Shown here: one piece after another, positions 18,771 to 29,404 of the stretch | How the letters are laid out: every line of letters begins with the position of its first letter | Numbering within the stretch: the first letter of the stretch is position 1 | Assembly (NCBI GenBank): GCA_002205965.3 | Contig: NADL03000773.1 | Location: 62,001 to 126,000 of the forward strand | Direction of reading: 5' to 3' | Length of the DNA: 64,000 bases | Origin: Kappaphycus alvarezii | Taxonomy: Eukaryota; Rhodophyta; Florideophyceae; Gigartinales; Solieriaceae | Made by a program: the position numbers and the translations under genes | Notes under the pieces: generated by a model | Told to the model about the DNA's origin: nothing | The model's database searches: none | What the model saw: only the letters and a program-made list of their open reading frames with translations

Positions 18771-19190
18771 CCTAAAAGATGAAATGTAGCGGGTATAGGG
18801 TTACAAACTAAGAGAACTGCAGCGCGCACATATCAGCCTTGAAGACGGACTGGAGACCAGCCATCAGGCATGCAACATTGGACATTACGATTTAGACCAC
18901 TCCTATTGAATGGAGTAAAGAAAGGGAAAACCTGGAGCTAGACTCAAGCTTAAATGTGAAGCTTGTGTCAGTCTTTTTCGCATCTAGAGACAGTGCATTA
19001 ACGTTTTGGTGAAAGGTTAAAAGGGTTTTACTCGAATGGGTTTATACGGAAACGGATGAATTGTAGATTGGGGGAACAGGGTGGAACTAGACATAACAGG
19101 GAAGAGGCCTAACTTGCGTAAGGACGGAGATACCATGAGAACAGAGGTTCTCTGGAACATACTAACTTGCACGTTGCGTCATTAAGACTC
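18771..19190. other. unassigned interval with a recurring short motif
   Basis: No ORF of note. At about 18862-18895 the plus strand reads RPAIRHATLDITI, similar to RPASKQATLEVTV at about 28792-28830, KKQDALEVTL at about 34065 and, weakly, 39925-39965. It is probably a remnant of an unidentified repeat. Confidence 0.35.
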
Positions 19191-19192
19191 AC

Positions 19193-20019
19193 TCAGGACC
19201 ACTTCCAGCAGACAACTGGCGTTATTCTGGACGAGCCTCGCCGCGTGACGGAGAACAGTGATTGCGTTTCGTGAGCAATCGGAAACAGCCGCCCGGCAGC
19301 AATGCCAGTCGCAACCTGTTTCGCAAATTCCCGAGCAGCCGGGTGCCAGCACCCCAATGTGGAAAGTGGAAGGGCAATGAAGCGATGCCCAGGGCCTTTT
19401 GAACGTATCAATTCGGCAAAGCGAGCGTCCTTGCCAAGGCGGGCATGGTTAAGGGGCTTGAGTGGGCATCGCGCAAGGGAGGGAAGGCGGGCCGGGGTCT
19501 ATGGGTGGATGACAGCTACATCGAAAAAGTCTGTCCCCACGTTCTCTCCAAGCGCCTTGATGTCCGGGCGAACTGCGTGGCCGCGTTGTGGCGGCTCGAG
19601 GACAGGGTGTCGGGCGGCTTTGGAGAGATCTGCAGCAAACAAACGTGTCTGCGAGTCATTCCGCCAACCGCGTGTGGATCCGTAGGCACAGAACAGCGCG
19701 TGGTAACCATACTGATCCATGAGGGTCGTGCATCCCCTTTGTGGCATTTCGAAGCTGGAGGAAACGGTGGCACCCTGCAATAGAACTGCAACCACGTCTT
19801 GTAATTGCGGTCCGAGATGTAGGTATCCAACCCGGAGCCGGTTGGCATGACATGTAAAAGGGTTTGGTTTACTGCGAGTGGTGCGAAGGCTAGGATAGGT
19901 TTAAATGCAAGTCTTGTAACCTTTGATTCAAACCATGTTGCAGGATCGATTGGGAATTGATTTGGTTCTTTCATTTTTGAAAAGTGCGGTGCGGCTATAC
20001 CCCGGTGTATGCTAGACAT
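19193..20019 (-). pseudogene. LINE family 2, C-terminal region (decayed)
   Basis: Minus-strand fragments give the usual end of a LINE polymerase. A segment with PPFPPASKCHKG is followed in another frame by MDQYGYHALFCAYGSTRG and VLEPPQRGHAVRPDIKALGE, then DFFDVAVIHP, the Cys/His block plus D-V-A-V motif. The last segment (19411-19193) reads LPLSTLGCWHPAAREFAKQV, the conserved block near the end. It differs clearly from LINE A-D. Several frameshifts are present. A deleted relative lies at about 33850-34000. Confidence 0.75.
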
Positions 20020-20220
20020 GTTGCAGGATCTATATTTAGAAAATAACAGAGGTGAGTAACTAAATAATCACGTGAATTACCATCAATGCATGTAACGGGC
20101 AACGTCTTATACGATTTAGCATTGGATGTTACTGTCACCCATCCCCTCGTCCAGTCCCGAGTCTAACAGAGCACCCTGTGCGGAGCCGCCGCAGCAGCCC
20201 TCGCCGAACGGTCCAAACAT

Positions 20221-20460
20221 TCACACTACGGGGACGTTTCCCGTTCCTCCGATAACCTGCTTATTCCAATCGGCATCGATATCTAGGTTGCCCTCGGGCC
20301 CGAAGCCGTACAGCTCTTCCGCCGCCTTGCCGCCCACGCCGCTAGGCGCCGTAATTCCCATCCCCGTCAAGAGTTTCAAGATTTTGTTTCCCGTTTCACC
20401 TTTTGTCTGCAAGACATGCAAGCTCGTCAGGTCCTCTCCGACGTCTCTCTGATTAGTTTC
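20221..20460 (-). CDS. unrecognised minus-strand ORF
   Basis: The reading is open from about 20460 to the stop at 20221, giving LHVLQTKGETGNKILKLL and GGKAAEELYGFGPEGNLDID. Composition looks protein-like, but there is no domain I recognise. The opposite strand is also open, with a proline/serine-rich product (20126-20452). It could be the N-terminal part of a LINE or an unrelated remnant. Reported because it is better formed than most short ORFs here. Confidence 0.25.
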   Translation of the reverse strand, partial: ETNQRDVGEDLTSLHVLQTKGETGNKILKLLTGMGITAPSGVGGKAAEELYGFGPEGNLDIDADWNKQVIGGTGNVPVV

Positions 20461-20744
20461 TATTCTACTCTTCCCCGGCGTCTCTGAGAGCTTGTTTCCA
20501 CTGCCGCAAAGATGATCCCCCCAAGTCTTATACAGCCAATCAATGCCACTTCATCAAGTGCCACCAAATTGACGAACTACACCGCGAACAATAGAAGGGA
20601 AGGGTACTTTACCTCAGAAATATGCAAGTGCAACATGGAAAGTCCTGAATACCGCGCTGTAACAAACCTAAGAGAACTAGATTTGAATAAGGTGGTTAAA
20701 CTCTGAGTGTTGTGGTGCGTGACATATTACAAAGCGGGACACGT

Positions 20745-20935
20745 GGACCAAATCTCATAACTAAGCTGCTGATAATGCCGAGTCTTCACTCCTCCCGTCG
20801 AACATCCGCTGCGGGTTGCAACAGCGGCCGCGTACTCGTCGATTACCTTCGACGTCGTCGCAGAACGTGATCCAAAGGAGTCAAAGGCTAACGGCCCAAA
20901 CTTACATCCCAATTCCGAACTTCCTGGGAGGACTT
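20745..20935 (-). pseudogene. LINE D, 3' end fragment
   Basis: A minus-strand fragment with ELGCKFGPLAFDSFGSRS, then SKVIDEYAAAVATRSG and HYQQLSYEIWSTC, the same terminal block as LINE C. It directly abuts the start of Ty3 element 2 at about 20940, so one truncated the other. Only the last 60 codons or so remain. Confidence 0.65.
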
Positions 20936-20957
20936 CACCAGCGATCAGAAATACTCT

Positions 20958-21930
20958 GTGGAGACTGGTATTGCGACCCTGTTGGATGAAGGGGACCGCA
21001 AAGAGATACCTGAGAAGCAAGGGAAAGATCTGCGGGACATTTTCACGAGACATGAGAATGTGTTTCACACGTCGTCCTCGTCTGGACCACCTGCAAGGAT
21101 CAAGCCTCTCGAGATCTCTCTCCTCCTTGATGCGACTCCGGTCAAGGTACGACTGCGGAACTACTCGCAGGCCCAACGCAGGTTCCTTGCCAATTTCGTG
21201 GCAGTACATGTGACCGCGAACGTGGCCTACTTCAATCCCTCTTCCGCTTGGGACTATGCACCGCTACTAGTTCCAAAGGATGTCCTGACGAGTTCCGGCT
21301 CACTGTGGACCTCAGGACTGTCAATAGTTTCACTTTGAAACACCAGTTATCGATGTACGTTTTGAAATGGGCACCACGAGGACTGCTGGAGCTGGATATT
21401 TATCCCTACTACACTTTTCGCACAGCTATTGGTAGCTTCTGCTGCATAAGGAGTCCCAAGTGTGTCAATCTTTTCTGACACCAGAGAGAATCTACAAACC
21501 AACTAGGGTCTTTTATGGTACAAAGAACGCTGTTATGTTTCTTCAGTCCAAGTTGGCCGCATCCATGCCTGAAGATCTCCGTAGACAGACCTTTTGGTGG
21601 TTGGGCGATATTGTCATCTTTTCAGAAACCCTTACGGACCATATTGACGCAATTCGACGTTTCTTGGATTTTTGCGTGGAGTAAAACTTCAGGCTGCATC
21701 CAGGAAAATGTGCGTTGTATGCGACGAGCGTCCATTGGTGCGGTCGCCTTATTGGGTCAGATGGAATTCGTTTCGACCCTCGTCAGCTTGATGTAATTCG
21801 GAATATGGAGTGTCCTCGCAATTGGGCCGAGCTGCAACAGTTCGTTTGTGCCATGCAATGGATGCGTTCTGGAATCCCTGAATTCTCGTCCATCATTGGT
21901 CCACTTGCTTCCTTTATGGAAGGGGTCTAC
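20958..21930 (+). pseudogene. reverse transcriptase of Ty3 element 2
   Basis: Fragments: VRLRNYSQAQRRFL near 21155, DEFRLTVDLRTVNSF near 21285, FLTPERIYKPTRVFYGTKNA near 21470, and the catalytic box WWLGDIVIFSETL near 21598. Relatives read W-L/M-D-D at this box; the first Asp is Gly here (GGC), so the polymerase is catalytically dead. A TAA at 21682 falls where glutamine would fit. The stretch VHWCGRLIGSDGIRFDPRQL follows near 21730. Confidence 0.8.
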
Positions 21931-22019
21931 GTTGTCGCTCGTAAGCGCACTCGCCGGGCAGTGGCCACGGTGACTCTCGACTCCCTTGGTTGGAATGATA
22001 CCCTGAGAAATCCTTTCAG

Positions 22020-22520
22020 GCCTGCCAACGTGCGCTGGAACATTAAATCACTCTTGCACACGTTGACCTCAACAAACGGCTGCGTGTATTTACTGATGCA
22101 TCTGAACTATTATGGCCAGGAGTCATTACACAGACACCGTATGAGGATCTCGCGCTGCCCGTTCAGGATCAGGGACATGGGCCTCTCGCCTTCTTCTCAC
22201 GACTCTTTCAAGACCCTGAGCTGCGATGGTCTACCATTGAGAAGGAAGCTTATGCCATTATGGCAACCGTGGACAGCATGCACTGGCCCCTGGCTACCGA
22301 TCGTGGCTTCGACCTCTTCACGGACCATAACAATTTGGTCTTCCTTTTCGACTCTACGGCCGTTGTGGCTGACTTGTCACAGACAACGCTCCGTAAGGTC
22401 CTTCGCTGGTCCGTTCGTCTTAGTGCTTACACGTACACCTGCGTCCATATTACGGGCAGCAGTAATGTTCGGGCACACATAATAAGTCGGTGGACTCCCC
22501 CTCCTCTCCTTCGCCGCATT
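22020..22520 (+). pseudogene. RNase H of Ty3 element 2
   Basis: Readable mainly in the segment from 22260: DLFTDHNNLVFLFDS near 22313, then DLSQTTLRKVLRWSVRLSAY and SSNVRAHIISRW near 22460-22492. The upstream part (first Asp and Glu) is in other frames around 22080-22250. The last conserved Asp of the family (A-D-L/I) is replaced by His (RAHIISRW). Inactive as sequenced. Confidence 0.75.
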
Positions 22521-22684
22521 GTGTCCCTACCGGTCCTGCCGTCGTCTTTATCTGACGACTTCTTTAGGCCTACAATGGATGAGCTCTCGATGTTTCAAAA
22601 CGCATATGCCGGTTCGCCACCGTCTGAGGTCTCCTGTGGCAATGACGGGCTCTACAAGACCAACAATGGGGAAATTTGACGATG

Positions 22685-23230
22685 CCGAGGACCTTCAACT
22701 ATGCCCTTGCGCCATCGCCCATACCGGACTAAGTGGACATCGTGCCTCTTCAACTACCAAGGAGGTTATCGCTGCAAATTACATATGTATGGTCGACCCT
22801 GGAGGCGGACGACAACAACTTTGTCCAATTTTGCCTTAATTGTCTATCGAAAGATGGTGGGGTAAGGGTTCCTCGTCCGTATGGTCTCGCAGTCCATGGT
22901 ACTAGTCTAAAAGATCTCCTCCAGTTTGACTATATTGAAGTCGCACAGACCACTTCAGGGGAGAAGTACGTATTGATGCTACGTGATGACCATTCAGCCT
23001 ATTGTTGGTTATTTGTCTTTGCGGGCACATTGGCCGAAAATGAAGCCTACGCCATCATTGACTGGTGCGCTGCTCTTGGGGTCCCACGTGGTTTAATGTA
23101 TGATGGTCTTACGCACTTTAGGAATGAGACCCTGCGTCTGGTCTCCAAAGGCCTGAAGGTCCCTCATCACTTGAAGTTGCCTTAAACTCCTTGCAGTAAT
23201 GGCGCCGTTGAACGTCTTGGAAAAGAACTA
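22685..23230 (+). pseudogene. integrase of Ty3 element 2
   Basis: A zinc-module start is visible near 22700-22745 (AIAHTGLSGHRAS). The C-pair segment FVQFCLNCLSKDGG lies near 22815. The core follows: LQFDYIEVAQTTSGEKYVLM near 22920 (first Asp), MYDGLTHFRNETLRL near 23097 (second Asp) and CSNGAVERLGKELLRVF near 23193 (Glu), with a stop (TAA, 23183-23185) just before it. The triad is present across frames but the gene is broken. Confidence 0.8.
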
Positions 23231-23248
23231 CTCCGTGTTTTTCGGTCT

Positions 23249-23990
23249 GTGACATCTGAGCTCCGCCTCCGCCCTGCAAAATGGCCCGATCTACTCCCGC
23301 TGGTCCGAAGTGTCCTTAACCACGCACCATCCCCTCAGAGAGCTGGGATATCCCCACTGAAGGCCATGACTGGAATCGACGCCACCCCGCCCATCGGGAA
23401 GTTCTATCGTTCTTCCACCGCTTCAACTGTGACCCTTGAGGACGAAACACGCGAATCGGCCATCAATGTGGAACGTTTGTCCAATATGGTCTTGGAGCTT
23501 CGCCCTTTCGCACAGAACGCCCTACAGGACAACTGCGAACGTCAGCGTGGTCAAGTGCCGAACTTACGGAAAGAGAATTTGTAATGGTCGCAAGGGAGGA
23601 TTTCTCAGCAGGCGAGAAATTGTCCCTTCGTTGGCGAGGCCCAAGGCGTATAGTCCGTTCGGTTAATGACTACGTTTATGAAGTGGAAGATCTCCGTAAA
23701 GGTCTGATTGAAGAGGTTCACGCAACGCGTGTCAAGTTCTACCATGACCCATCGTTGGACGTAGAAGCAGTCATGCCTCATGTTCTGTCGTCCGAAACGG
23801 GCATGGAGGTCCAACGTCTGATGCGTCTATTTGAGTCCGAAGATGGTTCAAGTATGCTGGAGAGGTCTACCTCCATCGGAGGATACAGAAGGGTCCCTGC
23901 AGAAGTTCTATGAAGATGTCCCAGACCTATTGAGGTAGCCGTTAAGACGCAAGAACACCCCGGAAGATTTGTCCGCAAAATCCCGTAGTG
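23249..23990 (+). pseudogene. integrase C-terminal domains of Ty3 element 2
   Basis: KWPDLLPLVRSVLNHAPSP (23279 on) continues the core. After a TAA at 23582, VAREDFSAGEKLSLRWRGPR and YVYEVEDLRKGLIEEVHATR match the SH3-like domain of element 1 (6229-6807). The tail SSETGMEVQRLMRLFESEDG corresponds to the chromodomain-like end, then goes out of frame near 23870. Confidence 0.75.
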
Positions 23991-24284
23991 AGCTCGATCC
24001 CTAAGTCCAAATCAAGGTCGGAAAAAAATGATCGCCACGATTTGACCTTCAGTTGCACTGTTCTCACTATCCGTCACCCTTGCATCAACTTCCACTGGAG
24101 GTGCACTTCCACTGGAGGTGGAATTACAGCATTACCCGAACATCCATGGTACCATCTCTAGCCTCACCCCGGAGGAGACTGATGGACCCTCAATACACCT
24201 TTCGGTAATCACTCTAGTGGACGTTTCACGATGCGAATCCTAATTTCGGACCAGATGACAGAGCCGCTTCATCAAATCATTCCG

Positions 24285-24350
24285 GCTTGCCAGGACTCGA
24301 AACGAGACCTCACAGGATTGTGCTCAATTTTTAACCACTACACCACAGGA
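24285..24350 (-). other. tRNA-like promoter remnant
   Basis: The minus strand reads GGTGTAGTGGTTA, close to a polymerase III A box, then about 36 bases later TTTCGAGTCC, close to a B box. Spacing suits a tRNA or tRNA-derived SINE. The acceptor and T stems do not pair properly, so it is a degraded tRNA or SINE head, not a functional gene. Confidence 0.35.
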
Positions 24351-24352
24351 GT

Positions 24353-24840
24353 GTGCACAATGTTAATTTAATTGATTTTCTTTTTATTGGGCCAAATTGG
24401 ACTGTCCTCTGAGCAGTCCCCAGTAGATACTGAACGCATTAAACTTCTTTCTTTCTTCTTCTTCTTTCTTTCTTCTAGAAGTGTGTACACGATAGATACT
24501 CAATAAAGTAAAGTTTCACAGGAGGGGTGTGTAACGATATATCATCGTTAATTTATACGAACCTTTTCTGGCAAATTATATTAGTCTACATATATAGTGT
24601 CTGATGCAATTTCGTTACTACTGTAACTCACACAATTGTGTCTCCACTGTGTGTTCTCCTGATTAATATAAACGCCCTTATGGTCCTTAGTAAAATCAGG
24701 CCATCTCGGTCATCAAGTATCTCATCCTCGAGGAATCACAGATGGGGGTATCTTCTGCGGTGAAACCAAGCTCATCTAGTGTATTGGTGTGCTTTATCAC
24801 CAGACTAGCGAAGTGCAACGTATATTACCACTAAAATTGA
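24353..24840. other. possible LTR remnant and noncoding sequence
   Basis: It contains a TC-rich run (24447-24478) followed by GTGTACACGATAGATACTCA and AATAAAGTAAAG (24482-24515), which recurs in inverted orientation at 8232-8265. The shared block with a polyadenylation-like signal suggests LTR R/U5 sequence of the Ty3 element 2 group. From about 24520 to 24840 I see nothing assignable. Confidence 0.35.
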
Positions 24841-25764
24841 CTAGCTTTGTAGGGGGAGGCAAACATCTGCATGTCTCGGGCTATGATTAATCACTGAAGC
24901 TGCACACGTGGACCAAATGGTATAGCTCAGCTTTTGATGAAGCCGGAATGACACCTTGGCCTTTAAGCTTCCGATACGGGCCACGATGACAGCCGCATAT
25001 TCATCGTCCACCTTAGATGTGGCTGTCTGGAAAACCATGGGATAGATCAGACATATCTTTCAAGAGTTCAACACCCAAACCATTCCCCTTAGATATGGTC
25101 ACCGAAGGACATCTCAGGGTGTCAAAGGCTAGCGGCACAAACTTCCATCCGAGTTGCGGGCATCAAGGTGAAGCTTGGCCAGGAATTTCGGCGATTTTAG
25201 TCGCAAAGTCGCCCATTTTCGGTTGTTCCGCAGCATGGTCGCAGCGCGCGCTTCCCGGGCTCCCTCGGAAAGGAAGCATTGTTGGAAAGGCGAGGAGACT
25301 GTGATGTCGTAAGAAACAGGGAGTAGTGGCGTAGGGTTATCCGGAGAGGTAGTCGGGTGGACTAGGATGGACGAGGATGTCGACAGGTCGGGCGTCCAGT
25401 CCGGGAATCAAATAAGGGACTTCGTGGTGGACGCCAGCTCCAGCGGCTTTGAATAGGTTTTCTCCGAGCACTTTTGCCATTGCTTTGTGGCGGTTCTTCG
25501 GTTCTTCCAACGGATACCTTTGTTACAAAGGTCAGCGGCATGCTCGCAGAGGTGGTCCATAGGAGTCTTGCATTACGCGCAAAGGAGCGGGACAGTTTTA
25601 TCGAAGATGAGAACTCCCAGGTGGCGACGCAACATCACCCACCACACGTCGTCGTAGATGTGGGTGACTACAGACGCGTGGCCAGTGACGAAAGCCGCAG
25701 CAGGTGTATCCAAATAAGCGTTACTGCGGATCCGTTGACAAATATCGAGTGCTGAGTGAGCCAT
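24841..25764 (-). pseudogene. LINE C, C-terminal half (5'-truncated)
   Basis: Minus-strand fragments, in order: GHASVVTHIYDDVWWVMLRR (25764-25573), a Cys/His segment with CKTPMDHLCEHAADLC, KAMAKVLGENLFKAAGAGVH and DARPVDILVHPS (the block before the D-V-T-V motif), PQLGWKFVPLAFDTL near 25130, and SKVDDEYAAVIVARIGS and HQKLSYTIWSTCAAS to about 24890. A 68-bp module is inserted at 25019-25086. Related to LINE A, B and D. Confidence 0.75.
25019..25086 (-). other. short inserted module, copy in LINE C
   Basis: 68 bp inserted between direct repeats CCTTAGAT (25011-25018 and 25087-25094) in LINE C, shifting its frame. Read on the minus strand it begins GGAATGGTTTGGGTGTT and resembles 7451-7549. The flanking repeat length (8 bp) differs from the other copy (11 bp), as for retroposed sequences. 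Confidence 0.6.
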
Positions 25765-25769
25765 CTAGT

Positions 25770-26795
25770 TATAGTTTATAACGCTGCTTGTCCGCTGGAT
25801 GGAATCCCATCGACTTTCTGGTAGACTGTTGCTGTTGCTAGCATTCGACAGGAATGATTTTTACATCGGTACATGCATTTAATACGACATTAAGATTGAC
25901 AACTCAAAATGGATTCTAGCCAATCCATACATCTCAATAACGAAACCACTCTTATTTCCACAGTTATAGCTCAATAGCACGGCTATAAAAATAAAAAAAT
26001 TTAAAGAAAAACGCAAAATAGTAGTAAACTAGCTTGAGCACCACGATTTGGTTTACCTAACTTGGTATGCAATAGCTTAGTAGGGACTGCCTTCCAATAT
26101 TTGTCAGGCTGCATCTCGTTACATCCATGAGATTTTTTAATTTGCTTTATTGTAAATGTTACCAATTGGAAAACAAAAAGTATTGATTCATGAAACTTGG
26201 AAAACAGTTGGGCATTTATTTGCCAAAAGGGAAGATCACTGTAATTACGTAGAAATTTTGATTGAGATATTTACCTGAAATACTCACCGGATATTATGGG
26301 AGTATTTGCTTGATTATTTGATGTCTACTCTATGAGATTTTCCGATTTTTACTGTACGAGAACGAGAGGTGAACACTCTTACATGCCCCGTAATAATATA
26401 AGATGTGATTGAAACAGTACTATAGACCTACAAGTTGTTGCCATGGATAGTAAGAGAATTATAATCAGGTATTTTTATTGAACAAAAGGAATTCTTTGCA
26501 AAAATTGCAGTCGTGATGGTAGTTGGAGACAAAGCTTCGGCAGAAGCAACTAGACTTCTCTGGATTCGATGAACCAGTTGGAAACCCTGTAATTCTGCAA
26601 GGTTTACAGTCACGTTTGTCAAGACTACTTCTGCAATTTCGATTGCTGAGCTGTGGTACTCTGGTTAGTTATTTTCTGCTGATCAAATATTTGTAAAAAA
26701 GGAGAACGCAGTTTGGAAACGCAACAGTAAAGGGGCTAATGGGGTAAATGTGGCATTTTTTTATTGTTAAGAACGGGTAGACATTGGTCCAAAGA
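25770..26795. other. AT-rich interval, nothing assignable
   Basis: Noncoding in appearance, with only short ORFs in all frames. No repeat shared with the rest of the window was noticed. Confidence 0.5.
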
Positions 26796-26799
26796 AAAA

Positions 26800-27260
26800 G
26801 AACTCGTCCACTACTATAAAGTACTTATCCACTACATCACTAGCAAGATGACGCAAAGACACTGTACAGAAAAATTCGTGGCTATCCCAATGCTCGTAGT
26901 AACCTCACTCGCGCTCCCCGTTGACGCCTCCCCATAGACATCTGCGGGGGTTAATATGATATTGGCGACTTCCGTAAAAGATAAGGGCTGCCTGTCACCG
27001 ATTGGTGACGTGCGAGAGGGATCCGGTAGACAAGGAGGGTTCACCGCAGACTTGTTACTGTTAGGTACTGGGAGGAATGGGGGAGACAGGTGAAACAAAA
27101 GAGGGAAGAGCCAGAAAAATTCCACCGAAAATACCACGCACACCAGAACTCCCACGGCTTACAAAAACAGGCTCCTTCGCATGCCATTGAGAAAATTGCG
27201 GAAGGATGAGACAGCGACAAGCTGCACAGCGGACGGGAGACCTTGAGAAAAACATTGCAG
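26800..27260 (-). repeat. unclassified repeat R, copy 1
   Basis: Similar to 48680-49010. Both minus strands give a related peptide: NKSAVNPPCLPDPSRTSPIG here against NKSSVNPPCLTKPSHTSQIG there, then PADVYGEAS against PEGVYGQAS. The conserved peptide suggests decayed coding, but I do not recognise the family. Confidence 0.5.
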
Positions 27261-27297
27261 CGCTTTATTCAGGTGTAGTGGGATGGTTTACTTAAAT

Positions 27298-28015
27298 GTT
27301 TGGCTGATGCAACTGATGAGTATCTCCGCCTCGGGGAGTCGACTGCGCACGAATGTTTGAAACCTTTTGCGTGAGCTGTAGTGCTTGAGTTTGGATGAAG
27401 GTATCTACGGTACCCAACGAGGTCCGATTTGAAGCGTCGCCTTTCAGAATCAAAACGAAGGGGTTTCTAGTGCTTCTGGGGAGTATCGATTGTTGCAAGT
27501 GGAAATGGAAAGCTGCCTTACTGCCCTGTGTAGTTCATATCAAGGCATGGAAAAGGTACCAGAGATTATTTTAGAGGATATAGCAGACTATGATCTATGG
27601 ATATGGCATGTATTTTTGCGGAATGCCTGGGAGGTTGAATGACATGAAAGTCTTGGAGGCTTCACCACTTCCCACTGAAATTGCATCAGGACGGTACTCG
27701 TTACCTTTATAATACAGTCTTGATGGATGCAGGCGAAATATAAACTACTGGTTTGCGGATGGAATATACCCGGAGTGGCCAATGTTTGTAGGCACCGTCT
27801 CGGAACCATCTAATCCAAAGGAAATACTTATGGCTTGGTGCAAAGAAGGCGGAAGGAATCATTTTGAGAGGACGTTCGGAGAGCTACAGGCGAAGTGGCA
27901 TCTGATTGCACGACTGATTCGTTTTTGGTATAAAGAGAAAAGGCATGACATAATGCGATGCTGTATTACATTGCACAACATGATGGCGGAGCGTAGAATT
28001 GTGCACAAATGAGAT
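27298..28015 (+). pseudogene. Harbinger-type transposase (DDE_Tnp_4), decayed
   Basis: Fragments in three frames follow the order of PIF/Harbinger nucleases: DATDEYLRLGESTAHECLK at 27310, LVLLGSIDCCKWKWKAA near 27470 (first catalytic Asp), FCGMPGRLNDMKVLEASPL near 27614, WFADGIYPEWPMFVGTVS near 27752 (second Asp), and HFERTFGELQAKWHLIARLI near 27860 with CCITLHNMM (catalytic Glu region). It would cut and move the transposon. Frameshifts and two stops show it is dead. The gene for its usual DNA-binding partner lies convergently at 28865-29400. Confidence 0.85.
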
Positions 28016-28774
28016 GAAAACGAAGCAGCGATGCAAATATTTGCGACCGTGGATGGTAAGATGCTTGCAATGTGTTGTAATTTCACCTCAAGCGGTAACA
28101 TATGTCCTCCTTTAGGGTCAATCGCCGCGCTATGTGTCGTTCAGAAACTAACCGAAATTAAAGATGAATACTGCAGAACGCGACAAATATTTATGAAGAA
28201 CGTATGAGATTCATTAGGAAACAGTTCTCTCCAAGTACCTAGTCACCCCACCGCGACTGCGAAACGATTGAAAATCATATTTCATTCAAGCACGTATTCG
28301 TTCTCACTATAGAATATTAACGGATCGGAGCGCAAAGTATCAGTGATACCATCCTTTGTATGCGAAGCCTCAGAAGTAAAGGCATCAGTCTGCGGACCAT
28401 TGTCAGAGCGCCATTTTTTACACGAAGCTACTACCTACTCTAGAGCTCGTACTCTGATAATCTTAAAGCATTCAACTGACTCTGCTGTATCACATCGAAC
28501 TGATGCTCACGTAAACAGAATTACTTAGTAGTCTAGATTGAGTAGTCTTTTTCTTTCTTTTACTCTTCTAATGATTGGACAATATGCCAAAATTTAGTCT
28601 CCTTATAATTCCCCGACTTCGTTCATTTTGCGCTGTTGAAAATGGGGGGTTAATTTACTGTGGTAGATATGTGGGTTGGTACCCAGTAAATTTGTACCGG
28701 AGCGTAGATACCCTATATTGGCCAAGCCATTTGCGAAACCGTACAATGCATCGAAAACTGTAGATGGCACTCCA

Positions 28775-28864
28775 ATCTACCAGAAGGTGGAGGGGAGGCC
28801 AGCCAGCAAACAAGCGACATTGGAGGTTACTGTCAATGCGGAGTGCCGCTGTAAAAGAATGCAT
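28775..28864. repeat. recurring short coding-like motif
   Basis: The plus strand reads GRPASKQATLEVTVNAECRC. Similar readings occur at about 18862, 34050 and possibly 39925. The family is unknown. Confidence 0.3.
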
Positions 28865-29400
28865 CTAACCTTCGAAAACCGTTTGCTTTCGTCCCACAGG
28901 ACAATCTGTCGGTTTCCCAGGAGAACTGAAATTTCCATTCGAGCCACTATTGGTACTGTTAGGAACCGATTGTTCACAAAACTTTTCACTTCCACGGGCA
29001 TACTTGGTACTCGTATTATGAGGATCACTCATGACAGATCCTACCCCATCGTCATCACGTCGATTAGCATTTCCATTCTGGAATTTATCATGATTCTTCA
29101 AAACTTCCAATGCCCCAGTAAATCGGAATGGTTTGTTACAGTCGTCCAGTGCGTCCCGTATTTCCATACCGTTGAATAAAGCAGTTGCCATTTGCAACAA
29201 AATTGTTGCAGGTATCCCGGGTGGTTGGTTACGACGAACTCGTTGATGACATGCGGAAAATGAAGTAAACTATTTCATGATTAGTTTCGAGCGGTTGCGA
29301 ACGGATTCGGTTCTTCATAGTTTTCCATTGGCCGGTTTGCAAGTGTCGTTATAAACACGATTTACTTTTTCCATCAATATATGTCCTTTCTGTTCAGCTC
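28865..29400 (-). pseudogene. Harbinger-associated trihelix/Myb-like protein, decayed
   Basis: A minus-strand ORF (29200-28865) with CNKPFRFTGALEVLKNHDKF and PTDCPVGRKQ, which match the K-P-F-x-F...W-x-x-L+...P-K block and the R-P-x-G-R-K-x-A-K block of the Myb/trihelix proteins that accompany PIF/Harbinger transposases. Upstream, to about 29400, an older frame continues with NRSKLIMK and FSACHQRVRRNQPPG. It would bind transposon ends and help import the transposase. Stops and frameshifts make it non-functional. It is convergent with the nuclease gene at 27298-28015. Confidence 0.6.
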
Positions 29401-29404
29401 CATT

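Larger units (their letters stand above)
20940..23990 (+). mobile_element. Ty3/gypsy element 2, pol region (decayed)
   Basis: A relative of Ty3 element 1, without a recognisable gag or 5' LTR, cut at its left end by LINE D. The pol order is RT, RNase H, integrase and integrase C-terminal domain, in several frames. It ends with FYEDVPDLLR-like coding near 23930. A 3' LTR may lie within about 24353-24520, where a polyadenylation-like AATAAA is present, but it could not be delimited without a partner. Confidence 0.8.

Noticed and set aside
24285..24350. Functional tRNA gene
   Set aside because: A-box and B-box-like sequences are present, but the acceptor and T stems do not pair and no anticodon loop of proper size forms.
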